This document shows, piece after piece, positions 13,401-28,400 of a stretch of DNA of 64,000 bases (the first letter of the stretch is position 1; the number at the start of each line of letters is the position of its first letter). The stretch comes from Phoronis australis. Taxonomy: Eukaryota > Phoronida > Phoronidae. The stretch is taken from positions 64,001 to 128,000 of the forward strand of contig NMRA01000630.1 in assembly GCA_002633005.1 (NCBI GenBank), written 5' to 3'. The notes under the pieces were generated by a model that made no database searches, had not been told where the DNA came from, and worked only from the letters and a program-made list of their open reading frames with translations. The position numbers and the translations under genes are program-made.

Positions 13401-16400
13401 TAAAGGCACATGTGCCTTGCACTGAATACTCTGTAGGCACAACTTCTCAATGTGAAGGTACGTGGGCTTACGGAAATACGTTATATGTATCCAGTAAATT
13501 CAGTTTTGAACAACTAAAACAGCAAGATGCACATTTTGCATTGAAATTTGTTTGAAATCATTTTGGCAGTTTTTGTGAGCACATTACTTTCGTAGGTGTA
13601 TGAAATTCTGAAATAAAAGAAAATGAGAAATTTTTTGGTATTAAATGATCCTTCTGTAGCTTCTGTGAGAACTGTTCTGCTTGAAGAATTGTGTTTATGT
13701 GTCATGTGCTGATTGGTTGATTCTTTCTGTTGTTTGTTTCTGATTGGCTGTTTCTGCTCTCAGTTCCAGACAAATGTTCAAACCGATTTTCTGTTACATG
13801 TGAACATTTTCGAAATACGAAATTTACAAATATTGAAAAACTGAAATTGCATAAGTTTATTTTGTGGAAGAGAAATGTTACAATATTGCATGAATATTTG
13901 TGACGTACATGTCGAGTGTTCTTCTTTCGCCTTTTCAAAGCTTTGCGTGCATTTTGTGGGGTCTGTGTACTGCATTATGATTGGCTAGTGTAGTTGTGTT
14001 GAAATGTCAGTCTAACATGTACGACCTTTACACTTTTGGAACACAGCTTGGCTCTCTAAATAAGTATGGCATGTCACTGTAGAAGGTTAATAATCAGCCA
14101 AAATGTGTTAACAAATTTTGCTATTTATAGGTTTTGCACAATGACACAAAGTATCCACATCACTCTTGCCGTTTTAAAGTGGCGTTGTGACCTATTTGTC
14201 AGCCCTTTTGACTTTCAAATGACCCTCAGAAGTAGTGATTGGTTAGGAAAAAGGCACCGTCATCATTAACTATGTCACTGTGGTAAAGTTTCCTCAAATT
14301 CAAACAAAAATATCAACCAGAATTGTATTTTTTGCACTTTTGAAATTCTTCATTGTATTGTTAAAAATGTTAAACATGTCATCGTGTGTTTGTTGATGAC
14401 AGCCTAAGTTCAGGTTTCAAATAATGGAGTAAAATGGCTTTCTTGTTTACTCGTGTTGAAAATTGTGATGAAATAAAAATTTACCGTTCCGTCATATTGT
14501 GTTTGAATTAGAAGAAACGTTACAGAACTGCTTTAAATTAGTGACATCTGGAGGCAACTCATTGGGTAATAAGGCAGGTACGTGTGCAACTGTGAATGCG
14601 ATATTCATTTTTTTCACTATGTATAGCGTCGGCCATCGTGCATTTCAGCTGTTGTACGGTTCTGTCACGATTGCTGGCATTTGCACGTTTCTGTCATTTT
14701 CAGGAAAACATGGTAATTAGTTAATATTCATCAACACTTGAGGTCTGATTTTGATCTTGTTTTTGTGATTCTGTGCAATACTTTCTCGAAGAAAGATGAC
14801 ACCAGCTTATCAAAACTGACTGTCTACAGATTGCTGAATGGAGTGCCACAAAAAATTATTTTGAGTCTTCGCATAGTGTATGAATTTTGGGAATCCATGG
14901 TATTTCATTATCATTATTTTTTCATGATATTTCTTTATTTATGTTATAAGCAGTCGCCTGTTTCATTGAAACGTTGTAACCTAGCCACCATTTTAACTTA
15001 AAATCACAGCGGCATTGTTTCAATGAAAAGAAGTGATTTTTTCTGAACTTGAAGTGTTATTGGATCTTGTTTTAATTTTACAAAAAAGCAGGAAGTCATT
15101 ATTTGCCAAAACTGTGAATCTCTGATATATTTCCAAGGAGTTCTTAATGATGGTAAAATGTGCTCCTGCATTATTATAACATGTAGTTGTTCTGAAATCA
15201 TTTACATGTGACTTGAAACAAGAGTGTAATGTTCAGTTTTTATCTTACTGGAACCTTTATCACATATGGGAAAATCATTGAAATATTTCTCTTAAATTTT
15301 TTGCGCAAATCGTGTCGCTTAATCAGTGCCTACTGCCTAACCACCACTGTCCCACTCAACTCACTAAGTGTGCCCTCTATTGTTGACTGAATGAACTACC
15401 TCACTCTCACTTAGTGTTGATTTGTTTTTTTATGACACATTCCTACTGTGGCACTCCAAAATTTTGACCCTGTTGCTAGACAAGAGACTGATGTGCGGAA
15501 ATTCTTAATTTATATCAAATGAATGTAATGTGAACTAAGTCTTGTAACAATTTTTAATTTTTGTATTTTTATCGAACCTTCACTTTTAAAGGTGTAACTA
15601 TGATGCAAGAAAATGTCTTTCCCATACCTGAGTATCTACGTCTGAATGGAATGGTAAATATTTGGAATTTTCTTGCATCATACTTAGTTCACTATTCACG
15701 TCTGTCATTATCTCTTCAGACTCCTGACTTTCGGCTTACTAAGGACACGGGGGCCATCAAGTCTGGTGAACTATTGACAAGTCAGGGTCAAGTCAGTAAC
15801 AAGACCTACAACCAGTATCAGATACAAGGTACTGCGTTAACTTCACTGGCTGCCACCAGGATCGCTGTGCGACTACCTGTGACTAAATGTGATGTAACAT
15901 TGCTCTCAAAAATGACTTTGCTAGTTGATGAAGTAGGATGTTCTAGAAGCTTGTGATTATTAGCCTAATAGCTGCTTTGATTTTATGTTTGAGGCATTTA
16001 TTAAAGTATACTTTATCCAAAAGGTGAATTGAGATTTTCTTCTGTTTTCATCTGCTGACACCTGATTTTTCACGTCCAAGCTAGAGCCCAACGAGCTTTA
16101 TCTGATGTTACTTCCTGTGGTCATTATCACGTCAACCATGTGTCTCCTTCACTGGAACCGTTACTGGTTTATATATTTGTGTTTTGACCGTGTAACCATG
16201 ACGATGCGCAACAATTATTTTAAAGCCGGGCCATGCAGCAACATTTCATCGAAAATATTGTTTTGTTTGTTTTGGAGGTGGAACCCATTGCTTTGGTTCA
16301 TTAATACCGTGAATTATGGGTCTAGTTACAGGTTATATAGACGGAGTGAATTCACCTATTGTAGCATTGAGAATATCCTTACTGCTAACAACCAGATTTG

Positions 16401-19400
16401 TTCTAGTTTGAAGATTAAAACTTTGGCTTGACCTGATTATTGTGTGGCTCTACCATTGACAATGCTCTGTGAGTGAATCTGTTATGGGGACTATTGTATT
16501 TTTCTCCGATTTATGGATGTTCTTATATTGCTTCATGTTTTATAATTCAAATTTTTAAATTGTCATGGCGCTAAGTTTTCAAAGTTTCAGATATGTTAGT
16601 TCATTGATATATTAAGTAATAACTAAATAGTTAGTGTTCAGTTAATACAGGTTTCTTTGCTAGTATCTTTTTGTTTGAGATTTGGAGCGTGTAGTAACCT
16701 CTGACCTTTGGCTTACAGCTGACCGACAATCTGGGAGTCCGTATGCCTCATCCATTCGCAGTCAACCAACCAATCGGAGGATCTCGGCATCTTCGACAAC
16801 AGACTTGGATCGGGACGATGACTTTAGAGAGCGTAACACGCACAGTGCGAACCTTAACAACCGAGCCAAACAGAGTCCGGTCTACCTTCCAGGTACGTTA
16901 ATTAGTGACTAGCTATTGAAGTTAGTTGTGTGTGTATTCCTCTTGCCTCAGTAGAGTTAAATGTGTATTCAGTGATAGCATAGTCTTGTAAAGGAGAGAG
17001 ATTAGAGCCTTTTGTAACCATGTGAACTTATTTTGTGAATTTAATATCTCCTTGCTCATACATTGCAACAATTGTTGGATAATTGTTTTCAATTGAAAAC
17101 ATTTGACATAGAACTCTATAGTATTGTCTGATTAAGAATAAAGGTACCTTTCACTTGACTCAATTTCTAATTTTGTTGTGCGCCATTAGCAACAAGGCAA
17201 GTTTCATAGCTTGTCAGAAAATGTCTGTTTCTTATTTTGTGGCAGACGACAATGATGAATCTAAGGGAGATAACTACTAAACATTATGAGCAATAGTTTA
17301 TACTTTTAAGTACCCTGTTTGGGTTTTGTCAGGAGACAGTTCAACTAATTTATCTTTTCCGCCAAAAAGTTTATCTTTCCTGTTCATAAAATTTTTGCCT
17401 GAAAAAGCAATTTCCGCTGCAGTTGACTTTATTTTTTCATTTGCATTTTTTTGCGTTTTGTTGCCCATCTCCTGTAAATTGATATCTCCCTTGTTTGCGT
17501 TCTTGACTGTGATATGTGTAAACAGCAGACAATAGCTGTTTCCTGAACATGTTTATCTACAAGTGCGCATTCAATGTTAGCTAGGAACTAGCCCGTTTAC
17601 ACAATACAGTACTCTCATAATGCCATTTTCTTCATTCCCCAGTGCCCAATAAACGTGCTTTGTACAAAGATCACCGCTTGTCGAAAAGTACACAAACGAA
17701 GCCTTAATTGACACACACCTGAATCAGCAGTCATTTTCATGTTTGTCAGGTGTGTTAAATTTGGTGAACACAAAGTTTTCACTTTGATGACAAGATTACA
17801 TAGGGCATCATGTCTGTGATTGAGTCATACAAATTGCTGAGAAAGTTTTATGGTTTTCACAAAAAGCCAGCTCCAGTCGTCACAAAATGTAAGTGTAAGT
17901 TACTTATATAATGTTTGAGTAGGGCAATGTTATTGTTGGAAAATGTTTTGCACTGAGTAATTAAACATGTTTCACAATTCTTAAAGTTGCGGACTGTCAA
18001 ATTGTTAATTGGTTTGGTAAAGCAACAAATTATTTGAACATTTGGATGTTAGTGTCCATAGCATTGCAAAGACAGTTTCCAATTCCAGGTGTTCATAGTA
18101 CTGTGATCCACCTTTATGTGTTCAAATTTCGTTGTGAAAGTCGAAACCAATCATACCAAATGCTAAACATTGCTCCACTAATTAACTATCATCTCCCAGC
18201 TGACCTGACTTGTCTCTCAAGGGTCTCCATATGTACACCATTTCCATGTTCTTGAATTTAAATTTCTGGTTTTCCTAAAAATTGAAGCACGATAAAATCT
18301 CATCAATATAGGACACAAAATGGCCGACAAATAAAATTTTATTTTCTCATTTGTCCATATAAAATAAAAAGCACCACATTCGTTGTTCACCATGTTCAGC
18401 TTTTGCATGATATCTGCATTAGTCACACAGAATTTTGAAAACTTTTGGAGTCTACATCATCGTATGAAGTCCTTGAAACAGGAGAAAATGGCAATTTTGA
18501 TAATTATTTGTGTTTGAAATGAGTAAGTTTTCACCATTGGTTGTGTTTAGGACATCAGAACAGAACAAATATTTTAACTTGTAACTTCATGCTTTGGAAT
18601 ATTATATAACTTGTTCGAATATCATTTATTCAGTGGTAAGTTTGCTTTGGGACCACTTGAACTAGCTTATTATATGGTTTGCTTCCACTGAAAATTATTA
18701 TTATTATAGTTCATTGTATGGTCCAGATACAAGTCCAATGTCAACGAGTATAATAACCATTTTCCCCAGGGCCCAGCTTCAATTAGAATACTTTTACCAC
18801 TTGTAAAATCATTAAATCAAACATGCTGCATGGTGTCATTGAGTTGAAGCCTTTCAGTGACTAACTACTTGAAAGCTGAATAGGTTCACTGGCCAGTAAG
18901 TGATGCTCCTTGGGGGGGGGATATTGGATAATTCTTCTTAATTCTTCTGGTGGGATGGCTTACTTGTGATACTGGGGTTCACTTTGCAAGTTGCATTTCA
19001 CTTTCAATTGAGACGTTTCTATAGCAGGTTCTGATTTACATAAATGAACGATATAATTTACTGGATTGTTCAATAACTGTGTTGTTAAATTGTGAAGTAT
19101 GACAGAACTTTAACTTATCCGTATTTTTGCATTCTTATAAATCAAATTTGTATATCTTGATACCGCATGTAAAATGTCAGTTCTCAGAATGTGTTTTTCA
19201 CTTCACGTCTTCGTTCTCCTCCTGTCTTTTCATGTTTTAGGGTATCTGTTGATCTGACTGTCAACTCTGAAATATGACAAGTTACAAGAGATTTTAGATA
19301 TGGTGAAATATGATTGGTTACAAGGGATTTTAGATATGGTGAAATATGATTGGTTACAAGGGATTTCAGATACGCAAAATATGATTGGTTACAAGGGATT

Positions 19401-22400
19401 TCAAATACATGTAATGTGATATGGTCAAATCTCACCAATGCAGGGCACAACGTGGCAGACCAGTCAAATTTTATTTTTTTGTTTTTTCATAAAAGATGTG
19501 TAGTACAAAATAAAAGCTTTACCGGTCTTAACTTTTACCCAACAGCTAAGCTCAAATTTTGAAAAGACATGGACTTTCACAGCAGTGTTACATGCCTTTG
19601 AAAAACGAAAATGACCAATTTTTTAAATTGTTTATGTCCAAAATTTTATGGTGTTCAGGCACTGACTGTTTACTCTGCACAAAAATGCCTAAAATATGAT
19701 ATTTGTCATTTTTATAGTGCTTGAGTTTAACGGATGAAGTAGACCACGATGAAAGGGTCTGACAATACATTGACAATACGTATTCTCTCCGATTGCAACA
19801 TGGCCTCTGGGTGTCCTGCTCATGTTGTGGAATGTTCTACATAAACAAACCTGGTTTAGTAAAGATTAAGATTTTTTTCTTTGTCATATTTCCCTTCTGA
19901 ATGATTGTCAGTCTCCTATAGTCATTATTCGGTGTCAATTTTTATCTGATGTCGTGTGGGAAATTTAAAAGTAAGATTTTTAAAACAAATTGATGAGTTT
20001 TGTGTGACAATTTTTTTAACACTTATTCAGGCTTGGGGGTTACCATACTTAGAAGGCATTGTAGTTGAGTGTTACACGGAGTGACCCCCCCAAGTTTATT
20101 TATCTTCCCGAGTGCACTTAAGACCTGCTGCAGCTTCTAATTTAGAACCCAATGACATCTTAACGGGCTGCCACAGTTTTTATTTGGAGTTAACTCACGG
20201 ACGAACAACACCTAGTGAAAAGATACGATTGCTTACTCTATGATTGGGTGAGTTTGTGTCGGCTGAGAGTCCTGTCGAGGACTACTTTACATTGATGAGT
20301 GCTTATATTAATATGGCAACTGGCTCAGTGATGAGATGGATGAATGCTTTGAATAAGTTGGACAAATATTTTCACAGTGAAGGTGAAGAAACAGTCTGTC
20401 TTATCTTATTTCCTATTCATGAGCAAGGTCTTTCAACTGATACGGATTATTGTCATTTGAGGACAGTCTTCACGAGAACTCACATGTTCAGATAGAAAAT
20501 GGATTGCTTTAAGTGATATTGTTCATTCCCATGTGGATAGAGCACCGACTGTTTCAAGAGTTTCATGTGGCTGTGTTAGGGACTCTTGTTGAAGACACAG
20601 CATATCGTATTGAAGACCTGTTGTGATGGAAGAATTTTGATGGTTTTTGCCGGGCGTAAGTTGTGAAAATGAACGTCAAAGCTATGATGATTGCTCAAGT
20701 CAAAGCACGCTTCACCAATTTCAACGACTTGCAAGCCTCGCGCAAGCCACGGAGAGGTTATTTTTACTTTTTCATATAACATTTGCTGGTTTCTTAAGGT
20801 GACATCGTCTCTCCAGTCTGACCATAATAATCTATGAATACAATTTTGTCTATCGTCATTAAAAGTGATACACAACAGTACAAGACGAATGTAATCAAAC
20901 AAATATTACCATTTTACCGTTGTGATGACGACGAATACTTTTAGCTGCAAAAACGACTGGTAATAACTATTCAGGAGACATAATACCAATTACAGCGGGC
21001 ATGAGCCTTATGCTTTGCTACCATACTATTAGTTGATAATTCCCTTTCATTTCTCAATTGTAAGGGAAGACTACATTGAAGATGAATTTGGCTTCTGCCA
21101 TGCTGTCGTGTCGGGGAATTCTGGGTAATTTTGTCTGAATACTTCTGTCTTGTACGTTGTTCAAGATGTGCATCAGTATATAGGGCCTTGTGATGCACCT
21201 CAGTTTACTTGACATTTATGTTGAAATCTTCCAATTTCAATTAGAAAATATTGCCTATTCTCGCTAACTTTTTCATGGAAACTTAGGCGTAGAATTTTTA
21301 AAGTCAGTGATAAACTATTTGTTTGCTATTACTTACCTAAATTACGAAGAACTGTTTAAAATGTTCTTTGTCCACTGTAATGTATGCTTAATTGTGAGAT
21401 TTTACTGTAAAAATCCGTAGTAAAGTGCATTTAGGCAAATTTAAAAATTCATGACATAATGTCGTCATTTACATTTCATGTGAGTATCCCCCTTGGATCG
21501 TCTCATTATCTAGAGAGTGCAGACAGTTCATTTCTATATCTTTAGTAGTGTTGCTTATAGCACAAATCTAATCAGGTGAAGATAATTGGCCGCAGACTAC
21601 TTTCTTTTTTCAGTGAAGCAGCTAAAGTCAATTTAATTTTGATATCAACAAGCCTAGTTGTAGTGAATGGACTTTTAATAAACAAATGATCAATTTAGAT
21701 TCTGTCCATGGAAACACATTAATTTTTCATTGATTAACGTTTGGTCTTGGATTGAAAGTTAAAATATCCAGTTGATTTCACGGTAACCACTTAGGTAGAT
21801 TTAACAGTGGATCATCCATGCTTCAATGCGGTGTGAAAGGTCACCTTTGGTATTGTGGAAGTTACCAGCTGCAGTCACTGCCAATTATGGCGCATGCTTT
21901 GTTTTTATAATTTAATATTTTTTTCTGCCCATAATGTAGACATTTCATATTTAAAAGAAAAGTTGCATCCTTGTCTAGTGACAACTTCAATGACCCAAGG
22001 ATAATTTTGGTGTCCATTTACTGCCGAAGCCAATCTGAAAGGTTCGACAAAATTCAGATTATACATCAACATCTTACTGTTGTTAAATTTACTGAGTGTG
22101 ATAAGGACTTTACCAGGCAGCTTTTTGAAATGCACTTATATTATGTTGAGCGCTGGCACTATTGAACATTTCCTCTGTCTCGTGTGCTCCCTATAACCCG
22201 CTCTTCAATTTCCAGGAAACAAAAAGCCCCTTGGTAAGAGTGTATAATGTGATGAACATGTTCATTGAAGGCCTTAGTGGTCAAACTGTCCTGGATTACG
22301 TTCTGTAAGGCAAGATATACTCACGAGTGAAAGCTAGTGAGATTGCGTGTTTTTGAGTGGGATACGTGGAGGTTTTTCGTGTCACAAAGATTTTTGAATA

Positions 22401-25400
22401 CACGATCTCACCCAAAGCCGCAACAAACCTGCCTTACCTAACGTAGCCATGGTTACTCAGGTTTCAGGTTGAAGTTATTATTTTATGCCCCTAAATTTGT
22501 GTGTCTTGTGGTCTGTATTTCTTTCCTTGTCTCCACTCACTCAGTACTGTGCACTTATTGTAGCATTCGCATTTCAACTTCTCATGGCAGATCGTAAAAC
22601 TGAACACTGCACAGCTTTACATTTCATGTTATTTTTTACGGACTATGAATAACTCTTCACCTGTTTGTCATGTAACATGATGGAAGGGAATTTTCTTTTT
22701 TCTCAACAAAAATGGCGATTATGGAAATTTCACAAAGTGTAATTACCGTATATATCATACTTAATGTACCCGCTGGCCATCGTCTGTCATAAAATAACAC
22801 GCAGTATTTTTTGCTGCAAAGCTGTCATCAGTCTTTGAAAACCAATATTTTTTTCAATAATTTTCACGCAAAATAGGTGAAGAGTTATCATGCTGTGAAT
22901 GATTTTATTTCTAATTATTGATTTTAGGTGATGCCTGCATTGTTTTGTGTCAAGTACAACTATTTTGATGTACGAGATTTGTGTACTTCTATTGAGACAC
23001 TTGAAAGTGATTATGGTGTGCATGAACTGAGACAAAGCTCATGTGTGCGTTTTCATATTTCAATGTCTTTTGACTTACTCTCGAACTCCTTCTGCTTGAC
23101 AAATTAAACAATTTTCTTGGGTGCTTCCAAACTTTATTTCTTTGCACAATTTGAAGATAATCAGCGCTTTATTACTATTAGTTTTCAATTGATTGAGCTA
23201 CAAAAGGCCAACCTTGACCACAATTATAATGACTTCCTTTGTCAGGTTTCATTGTATCCTATGTAATCCATTCCGGTGTCTGTTGATGGTTCCAGTCAAC
23301 CATCCCTGTGTACTCCTAAAATAACATTTTATTGAGCCATGACAAGGTTTACTGACCACTGAACAGCAGTTTTTTTTGGAGTACAGCACGGTATGTTCAT
23401 TACCAGTTGTGAGTTCAGCTTAACACATATTTTTGCTCTTCCACCGCCGGCGATTTCGTTTTTGCACATTTTGCTTATTATAATTATCATATGCTGGATA
23501 ACTGCTTTGCATTCTTTTTTCGTCCTGCGTTCTTTGCAAGATCCGGGTCTTCACCTCAATCCATCTGCGCGCCACTCACTGTCCATCTGTTTGTGCAGGT
23601 GACCGCGTCATATTCACGGAGAATCCCGCCCAACCCGGAGTGCCCATTGTATACAGATCAGGAGAGGAAAGAGCTGCCAATCCAGACAGACTGAATCTAG
23701 ACAGGTACACGTGACGAATGTTTAACTTACATCAATTTTGGGAAGTTGCAATAGTTATAAAATTCATTCAAATTGCATTTTGATTAAGATCGTTCTTTCT
23801 TTCATGGTTTGCCGTGTAATTGAATAAAGCAAGAATACTTTAGTTGACAATTTTTAAAAAAATTATGAGCTACTGTTTGGGTTTTTGTCCTTTAGCTACT
23901 CAAAATTTGAAAGATCCCCGGACCGATTTACTTCTCATGTTTTGGTGACCACTAAAATGTACTCCGTTCAGAGGTACTCGAAATCTTAAATGAGGAAGTC
24001 TCTGTTTCTGAAGTAGTACTGAAGAAAAGGAGACAGCTAACAATTACATAGTAAACCCTAAATTTGTAGTGTACTTGAAAAAGTACTCAATATGTAGTGC
24101 AATTTGACACCCTGGGAAAGAATCTTCTAAATTGCAATCAGTATCAATAAATGAAATTCAATTTACAATTTACGCACCGTTCACTTTTTATTTGAAAAAT
24201 TCATAGGTGACAATGATCTTTCTCACACCTTTTTTACTGGCAAACGTCAAATTTGTTGACTGGAGCGGAGCTATGTTTCAAATTGCGCTTTTATTTTGTT
24301 TTCCTTGTTTCATTGCACCAAAGACTTCCATGGCAGATTGACAATAGTTCTAGAGTCTTACTGCGTCTTGAAGGTACTAAAGTAAAGTTTAGTGGTCTGT
24401 ATTTCTCAAGTATTACTCGAGTATGAGTAAAAGTTTCAGAATAAATTAAAAGCGTATGAAAAAGTCTGGTGGTCACGGGGTCAGAAATTCAAACTCTTTG
24501 CTTCTGAAGTCAAATGTTAGCTTTTACTTGCAGTGTTCTGACCTACTTGCAAATGGAGGTTGTCCGTCTGCTTGTAGTACTTGGGTTCAAGGCTACTGTA
24601 CTCTGTTGTACTTTTGAAAAACAGTGGGCAGATTTCACTATAAGCGATGCAGGAAACATTACGCATGATATCTCTGAAAATAGACTTGTCAATTGAATTT
24701 CATAAAATCGTTAAAAAATAGCAGCGTATGAAGCAGCCTGTGCAACGTTTTAAAGAATCCCCATGGAGTAATAAGATATTGAATGATGGTTTGTTGTTCA
24801 TTATAGTTCATGTATTTGGCATGGCCAATATCGACAATTTGGTACTAGCTCTGACCTTTTTATTTTTTCACTATCGCAAACTGGAGATTTTTTACTGTTC
24901 TTCGATTTGGTATTCATTTAGTTACATTATCTGATGATTAGAGTTTGCACTGAACACATGCCATACATGGATAAAAGAGGTTAGACTCAAAATGACATGT
25001 GACCTCATCATGGAGAATGTCTTGTGATACTTCGACTGCAGAGGTAAACAATAGCCTGGATTTTACTCTTAAAACTTGAAGAACTTTGCAAACTATATTC
25101 ATTGAATTATAGAATGAGAATTTGTGGATGACTATGGTCACCATTCGTGTTAATTTCAGTTACAAGCCTGGCTATTTTTAATGCACTACAGAGGACGCTT
25201 ACAGAATACAATGTCCCCAGCGACGACCGTAACTACCAACCATAAGTAGAATACAACTCGAAATTCAGCTTCAGCATATGAAAACAAGCTTTTGAAAATT
25301 AATTACAAGAAGCATATTACGAGTTGACACTAGCTTGAGATGGGTGCATAGCCGAGTAGTGGGCACTTAATCAGAAAATTTTCAAAAATAGGGCGTGGGC

Positions 25401-28400
25401 CCTTACGTAAACATGGGCGTTGACCCAAATGTGCATGATACAAACAAGTCTGCTGCTGACTTCTCCATTGACTTTCTGACCTACTTCTCCAGACGGAGGC
25501 TGACCATCTGCCCAATTTTGGAGGGTGAAGAACAGCTGCGTCTGCTCAACTACCAACATAATACGATCACCCGCATTCAACACCTGAGCACGCTCAAACG
25601 GCTCATCTTCCTGGACCTCTATGACAATCAGATCGAGGAGATCACCGGACTTGACTCACTCAAATCACTCCGTGTGCTGATGCTGGGGAAGAACAGGTAG
25701 GTGGCGCTAGTGGTAAACTGCAAGTGCAGCCACACTTCAGGAATTGTGGGTAGATAGTCGCTCAAGTTGGCTAATGTGCAAAGTTTAGACATTTGGTATT
25801 TAGTAGTTGCGTGTGGAGCATGATAAATGTACTATCACCACATATGTCTAACTAAAGTTTAGAGTGTCACAAACTTTTGCTAAGCATACCAGGCATTTGC
25901 ATATTAAGTGTAGTCACAGTATTGAATCATGTAACTGAACGATACAATGGTCATACTTGTTTACAGAGTATCACTACATGTTTGAATATTAGTATGTCAT
26001 TGCTCAAGACTGATATCCTAATAAAGAGCTGCTAACTTATTTAGTATTCACAGACTCTTAGTAAAGAAACATGTGCTGAGTGTTCTAATAGTCAAGGACA
26101 ATTGAAATTAAATCTGTTCCACTTGACTACATTACGACAGGTGTTCCACTGTTCTAATCATTCCACTCTTCCTAAAGAAGGGAGCAGGATGCTTCCAAGG
26201 GGTTAAGCATTTGTAGTACCTTAGTCCTGTTTAACATATTTAATATCAAGTCTCGTTGATTATGCGTTTTCTTGAATGTATAAAGATTTTCATTTCAACA
26301 AAATTATTCAAATGTGTGGCCATAACTCAATATGTCACAGGACTAGGACTGCTGCATCAGTCTTTATCTTGATTTTAATGTCATGTTGTTATTTCATGGT
26401 GACATCTTAGATCACATGACCTTCTCTACAGACGATTCATGTTCCCTTTTTTCAGAATTAAACGTATACAGGGTTTGGAACAATTAGTTAAGTTGGATGT
26501 GCTTGATCTCCATGGCAACCACATCACAGACATTGAGCAGCTATCCCACCTATCAGAGTTGCGAGTGCTCAACCTCGCCGGCAACGGTATCACGCATGTG
26601 CAAAACTTGACAGGGCTTGACTCACTGGCTGAGCTCAATCTTCGACGCAACCGCATTGCAACCGTGGTAAGTAAAGACTGGCTGGCCAGCAACAAGCTGT
26701 TAAATATGCACGGGCTCAATTTGATGATCAAGCAGTTGTCAGCAAAGACCCCCTCAGACTTGTTATTGGTCATCTTGATGAGAGCATTAGGACATGATGA
26801 GTGGTGATTGGTTTGCTGAAGCACTAACTTCTGAATCCTGATTGGTTATCAGGATGCACGCAGTATGATGAATCTTTATTGTATGAAGGGAAGTCTGTGT
26901 ATTCCAATGCTGAAGTATAATACATATTCAAATCCAGGAGTCAAGGTCAAGTTCTAAAAGCTTCAAGATCAGTTTGCAAACTTCTTGTAAAAAGAAGAGT
27001 TCGATTGGTTGCAGAAAATTGTAACACTCAGATACAATTTTTATTTGGCATCCAAATTTAGTCGTCTACATTTACATGGTGATAGAGGTTGATAGAAAAT
27101 TGTTGTTTTTCATAGTAAAGTCTTTGGTCACCACTTTGATGTTCAAATTCACAGACTTTAATCTTAGACAAAACTTTCACTGGTGGCATTAATGGTTGTA
27201 AGCGTCCATTTATGTCACAAATAAGTTGTTGACAAGTAAGCAAAATGTCAGAAAACATCACTTGTCATTTAAGCGCACCAGAAATGTAACATGTTTTTGG
27301 TGTGAGCATGACTAAATAAGCATCTTATAAAAATATAAGACTGACAGGAGGCCTCAAAATAAGTCTGCAGATTTGCAAATATTTTGTGTGAAAAGTTCTT
27401 GCGGCACAGGCCACCTGCACATTGAAGTTAAGTCTCGTCATTGAAAACGCAAAGTATGAATCCGATTACACAGCCTAAAATTGTTTGTGGCGTCAGCAGG
27501 TGTTTACAAGCTGACAACCGCCCCAGAATGCATCTGCAGTGCCATAGATGAAATCCCCGAATTTAACCCTTGGTTAGATGATAACCGACTGTTTCAAATA
27601 GACTTACACTAGAAACAAATCAATTCTTCACTATTAACTAAATTGTATTTCCTCCTAGTCATACTATTGTTTTGTTGCAGACTGAAATCGAGTTACTGCC
27701 AAGCCTTCAGCGACTGTTTCTGAGCTTCAATGAGATCACGTGGTGAGTTCACAGTGTGGGGTTTGTGCTGAGGGTTTCTGGTACCTTCCCCCTCTCTACT
27801 GCCACTAGCAGCTATATGTCTCTACTTCCTGTAGCAAGCATATGTCTACGAAATTTTATTTTCCTGGTTCTGCACAGATAGTACTTTTTCAAAAAGTTGG
27901 TTAATCTTGTCTTAAAAAGCCTAAATCAAGATAGAAACAAGTGAATAGCGTTAAATCATTTGAAATTTCATCGAAGTTTGAAGAGAGGAGATTTTGCTTT
28001 CTTTTTTTAATAGAATTCTGCAGGAAAGGGACTCTCAGTTAAGCTGTTTAAGTTTTGACCACCAGGTGGCACTCTGGTTAATTTCTGCTTGATACCTTGT
28101 TCTGTGTTTGTCTAGTGCAAGTATGTCGTGTGATTGTCATGGTGCTGCAAGATATGTGAAGATATGTGAATGAGATATGTGAAGTTATTTGAAGACTTGC
28201 ATTAGAACGAATGCAGTCCCGTAATGTCAGAGGCTTCTGTACAATTGAAATCTTCACCCTATGTTTACCTTTATCTTACTCTAAAGTCCCAGTATCATCG
28301 CATGTTGTCATAAGTTGCAGTCTTGTTACTATATCCCTTCCGTACATGATGGGTCTATATTCAGAAACTTTTAAGTTACATGGTCATGGATCTGCTGCCT

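Larger units (their letters stand above)
1486..15719 (+). other. LRRC49 intron, 14.2 kb
   Basis: No convincing exon or independent gene was seen; open frames here are short and unlike known proteins. It holds a putative DNA transposon at 5994-7093, an ATTT microsatellite at 8453-8470, a single N at 9185, an exact 33-bp duplication at 11372-11437, and CTCF-like motifs near 3951 and 12296. Confidence 0.6.
16893..23598 (+). other. LRRC49 intron, 6.7 kb
   Basis: It contains a possible 45-bp cassette exon (17643-17687), a 36-bp minisatellite (19272-19414) and AT-rich sequence with short poly-G and poly-T runs. Two diverged related stretches near 18300-18480 and 19430-19600 look like old dispersed repeats. 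No other gene was seen. Confidence 0.55.

Noticed and set aside
15561-15719. Upstream extension of the exon 2 open frame
   Set aside because: It is separated from exon 2 by a good acceptor and is intron-like; exon 1 joins in phase 0 at 15720.
17246-17280. AG followed by a short in-phase peptide DDNDESKGDNY and stop, as an alternative terminal exon after LRRC49 exon 3
   Set aside because: Only 11 residues, no nearby polyadenylation signal examined as convincing, and no homology.
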